A DNA stretch of 64,000 nucleotides from Clostridium moniliforme (GTDB taxonomy: Bacteria > Bacillota > Clostridia > Clostridiales > Clostridiaceae), in assembly GCF_017873235.1 (NCBI RefSeq), contig NZ_JAGGJZ010000007.1, positions 1 through 64,000 on the forward strand, written 5' to 3'. A program made the position numbers and the translations under genes. Below the pieces are notes generated by a model that made no database searches, had not been told where the DNA came from, and saw nothing but the letters and a program-made list of their open reading frames with translations. Every line of letters begins with the position of its first letter. Position 1 is the first letter of the stretch. This document shows, in pieces, positions 62,536 to 64,000 of this stretch.

Positions 62536-63381
62536 TTATTCCATAATTTCTTGGGTACAACTAAGAGCTATACCTAATGGAGTTACAAACATAGGATTCT
62601 TTGGTTTGTGAGTATAGATTTTAACTTGTTTTTCTATAATTTCTTCTATTCCAGTTAAACAAGCAGTACCACCTACTAAAGATATTTCTTGTACATCATA
62701 ATTTTTTATATGATTATTTATAATTGATCCAACCTTTTCAATAACAGGTTTTAAAACTGGTAATAGTTCTGCATGTTTTTTATTATCTCTTTTAAATTTA
62801 TCTGCTTCATTAAAGCTCATACCATAAGCTCCTGAAATAACTAGTGAAAAATGTGTTCCCCCAGTTGGTTCATCTGCTACATATATAACTTTTCCATCTT
62901 TAATAATAGAAGTTCCTGTAGTTCCTCCACCAATATCTACAACTGCTCCATTTTGAATTTTTAAAACTTCATTTGCAGCTGTAGGCTCATCTAAAAGATT
63001 TGTTAATTCAAATCCAGCAGCTTGTACTACATTTTTAATTGCTCCTGAATCTAATGCATCTGTTCCTGGTGGAATTGCCGCTGCTGCATATAACAATTCA
63101 GTATTTAATTTTTCTTCTATTTCTTCTTTTAATTCTCTTACAATTTTAATTGCTCCTATATAGTCAACTACCATTCCATCACGAACTACATCAGCATATC
63201 TATATGCTCCAGCAACTGGTCTGTAATTTTCGTCAAGTACTGCTAGGACTACACAAGCAGTTCCTAAATCTACTCCTGTGTAATATACAGATGATTTTTC
63301 TAAAATAGGTTTTTCTATAACCTCTTCAAATTTTTGAACTAAGTTATCACAATATTCGAAAATCATTTTTTTATCTGACAC
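62536..63381 (-). CDS. eutJ: EutJ-like actin/Hsp70-fold protein
   Basis: EutJ proteins have a sugar-kinase/Hsp70/actin fold and are thought to act as chaperones for microcompartment enzymes. The 281-residue protein has [41 protein letters not shown] and LVGGTACLTGIEE, the phosphate and adenosine motifs. The start GTG at 63381 has AGGAGG 7 nt upstream. It overlaps the upstream gene by 19 bp. Confidence 0.9.
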   Translation of the reverse strand: MSDKKMIFEYCDNLVQKFEEVIEKPILEKSSVYYTGVDLGTACVVLAVLDENYRPVAGAYRYADVVRDGMVVDYIGAIKIVRELKEEIEEKLNTELLYAAAAIPPGTDALDSGAIKNVVQAAGFELTNLLDEPTAANEVLKIQNGAVVDIGGGTTGTSIIKDGKVIYVADEPTGGTHFSLVISGAYGMSFNEADKFKRDNKKHAELLPVLKPVIEKVGSIINNHIKNYDVQEISLVGGTACLTGIEEIIEKQVKIYTHKPKNPMFVTPLGIALSCTQEIME

Positions 63382-63998
63382 TTCATACCTCCTGTTGCTT
63401 CACAAATCATTTCATATAATGTATTTATTATTGAATCTAAATTACTTAAAATCTTTTCTAAAAGCTCCCATTCTTCTTCAATGATTTCATATTTAAATTC
63501 TTTAAGTTTACAGAAAAGGTAATATAAATTAAAAATTTCTTTGCTATTTTCTAGGTGCATATAAATATCGGTAATCTCGAGGTCACATGATTTTAAATAT
63601 TCTTTATTAATACATTCATTAATTACTTCTAATTCACATTTACCTTCTATAAACTTTCTAATATTTTTAATATTTCTTTCTATATCAACTACCTTTTGTG
63701 CTAGTATTAAATCTTCATTTAATAATTCATTAGCACAACTTAAAGTTAGTGACTCAATAGCTTTAAATTTATAGATAAGTTTTTTATTTACCTTATCTTC
63801 AGTTATAATTTTTTCTTCAGTCTTTTTTTCTGATTTTTTATTATCTGTAGGTAAGTTACTATTTATCTTTATTCCTTTATCTAATAAATATTGTCTCCCT
63901 CCAGGTGTAAGGCGCTCTCCAGTATTTAATTCATAAGTAGTAAAAGGTTCTTTTCTGTATGAATCTTTTAAATAATCTTCAGTTATAAATTTAGGCAC
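63363..63998 (-). CDS. EutT-like protein (cobalamin adenosyltransferase family), 5' end at window edge
   Basis: The N-terminus PKFITEDYLKDSY and RLTPGGRQYLLDKGIKI match the front of EutT, and the family name is cobalamin adenosyltransferase. The remaining 140 residues are a helical, Glu/Lys-rich domain in which I cannot find the HX11CCxxC site or a convincing catalytic core, so activity is uncertain. The frame begins with GTG at 63998, two bases from the window end; no SD can be seen, so the start may lie outside. Length so far is 211 residues. It overlaps eutJ. Confidence 0.72.
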   Translation of the reverse strand: MPKFITEDYLKDSYRKEPFTTYELNTGERLTPGGRQYLLDKGIKINSNLPTDNKKSEKKTEEKIITEDKVNKKLIYKFKAIESLTLSCANELLNEDLILAQKVVDIERNIKNIRKFIEGKCELEVINECINKEYLKSCDLEITDIYMHLENSKEIFNLYYLFCKLKEFKYEIIEEEWELLEKILSNLDSIINTLYEMICEATGGMKCQIKK

Positions 63999-64000
63999 TT

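Noticed and set aside
1..64000. CRISPR arrays, insertion sequences, prophage or integrative element
   Set aside because: No regularly spaced repeats, transposase, integrase or phage structural genes were seen on either strand; GC content and strand bias are uniform.

Overview
The window is AT-rich (mostly A and T, as in genomes below about 30% GC) and reads as a chromosomal segment of a spore-forming Clostridium sensu stricto, close to the C. perfringens group. The grounds are base composition, AGGAGG-type ribosome sites, an alpha/beta-type SASP, a SpoIVFB-like protease, Min plus Mre/RodA shape genes, a selenocysteine-containing SelD and a bacterial microcompartment operon. The species cannot be fixed from sequence alone. 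Nearly all genes lie on the minus strand. There is no sign of phage, insertion sequences or CRISPR; this is mostly core genome with a few accessory operons.

Layout, left to right. 0.2-2 kb: selD (UGA read as selenocysteine) and comEA. 2.1-3.4 kb: a D,D-carboxypeptidase on the plus strand. 3.5-8.7 kb: an operon transcribed leftward, obg-yhbY-nadD-yqeK-LCP-rluD. 8.9-14.1 kb: rplU-prp-rpmA behind an L21 autoregulatory leader, preceded by rng and the radical SAM pair TIGR03960/TIGR03936. 14.5-15.7 kb: spoIVFB-like protease and a small membrane protein in the spoIVFA position. 15.9-17.4 kb: secreted C69 dipeptidase. 17.6-23.4 kb: AraC-type response regulator and the mglBAC galactose ABC operon, which ends in an unlisted 57-residue membrane ORF and has a likely CcpA cre site. 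23.5-33.4 kb: rodA, minE-minD-minC, PBP2-mreD-mreC-mreB, radC, maf. 33.6-40.5 kb: SPOR protein, pepD, pyk, an S1 protein, a coiled-coil protein, glsA. 40.5-43.7 kb: csoR-copA-copZ copper operon with a well-formed promoter and operator. 43.8-53.5 kb: CBS protein, DEDDh exonuclease, membrane-bound MutS-like ATPase, zinc-type binding lipoprotein, YhaN/YhaO nuclease pair, SASP, a degenerate deacetylase-like protein, tRNA-Trp. 53.6-57.7 kb: nitronate monooxygenase family protein, small secreted protein, M42 aminopeptidase, Gfo/Idh oxidoreductase, universal stress protein. 58-64 kb: the 3' part of a microcompartment operon (eutT-like, eutJ, EutS/PduU-like shell, eutN, eutQ, tailed BMC shell, acylating aldehyde dehydrogenase, pduL, eutM-like shell) that runs off the right edge.

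Functional groupings: ribosome assembly and its maturation protease (Obg, YhbY, L21, L27, Prp), cell shape and division (Mre, PBP2, RodA, Min), copper homeostasis, galactose uptake under probable catabolite repression, and a microcompartment that converts an aldehyde to acyl-CoA and acyl phosphate. The microcompartment's signature enzyme is outside the window. Features of the aldehyde dehydrogenase, the EutT-like protein and the permuted shell protein leave open a glycyl-radical (choline-type) rather than an ethanolamine compartment.

Observations most worth checking are the Sec-containing SelD, a MutS-like gene whose true N-terminus seems to start at a non-canonical ATT codon, the 57-residue ORF closing the mgl operon, the reduced SpoIVFA-position protein, the degenerate deacetylase-like protein, and the identity of the microcompartment. 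Start sites were moved from the longest ORF wherever a Shine-Dalgarno (SD) sequence argued for it. All functional calls rest on motif recognition without database searches.
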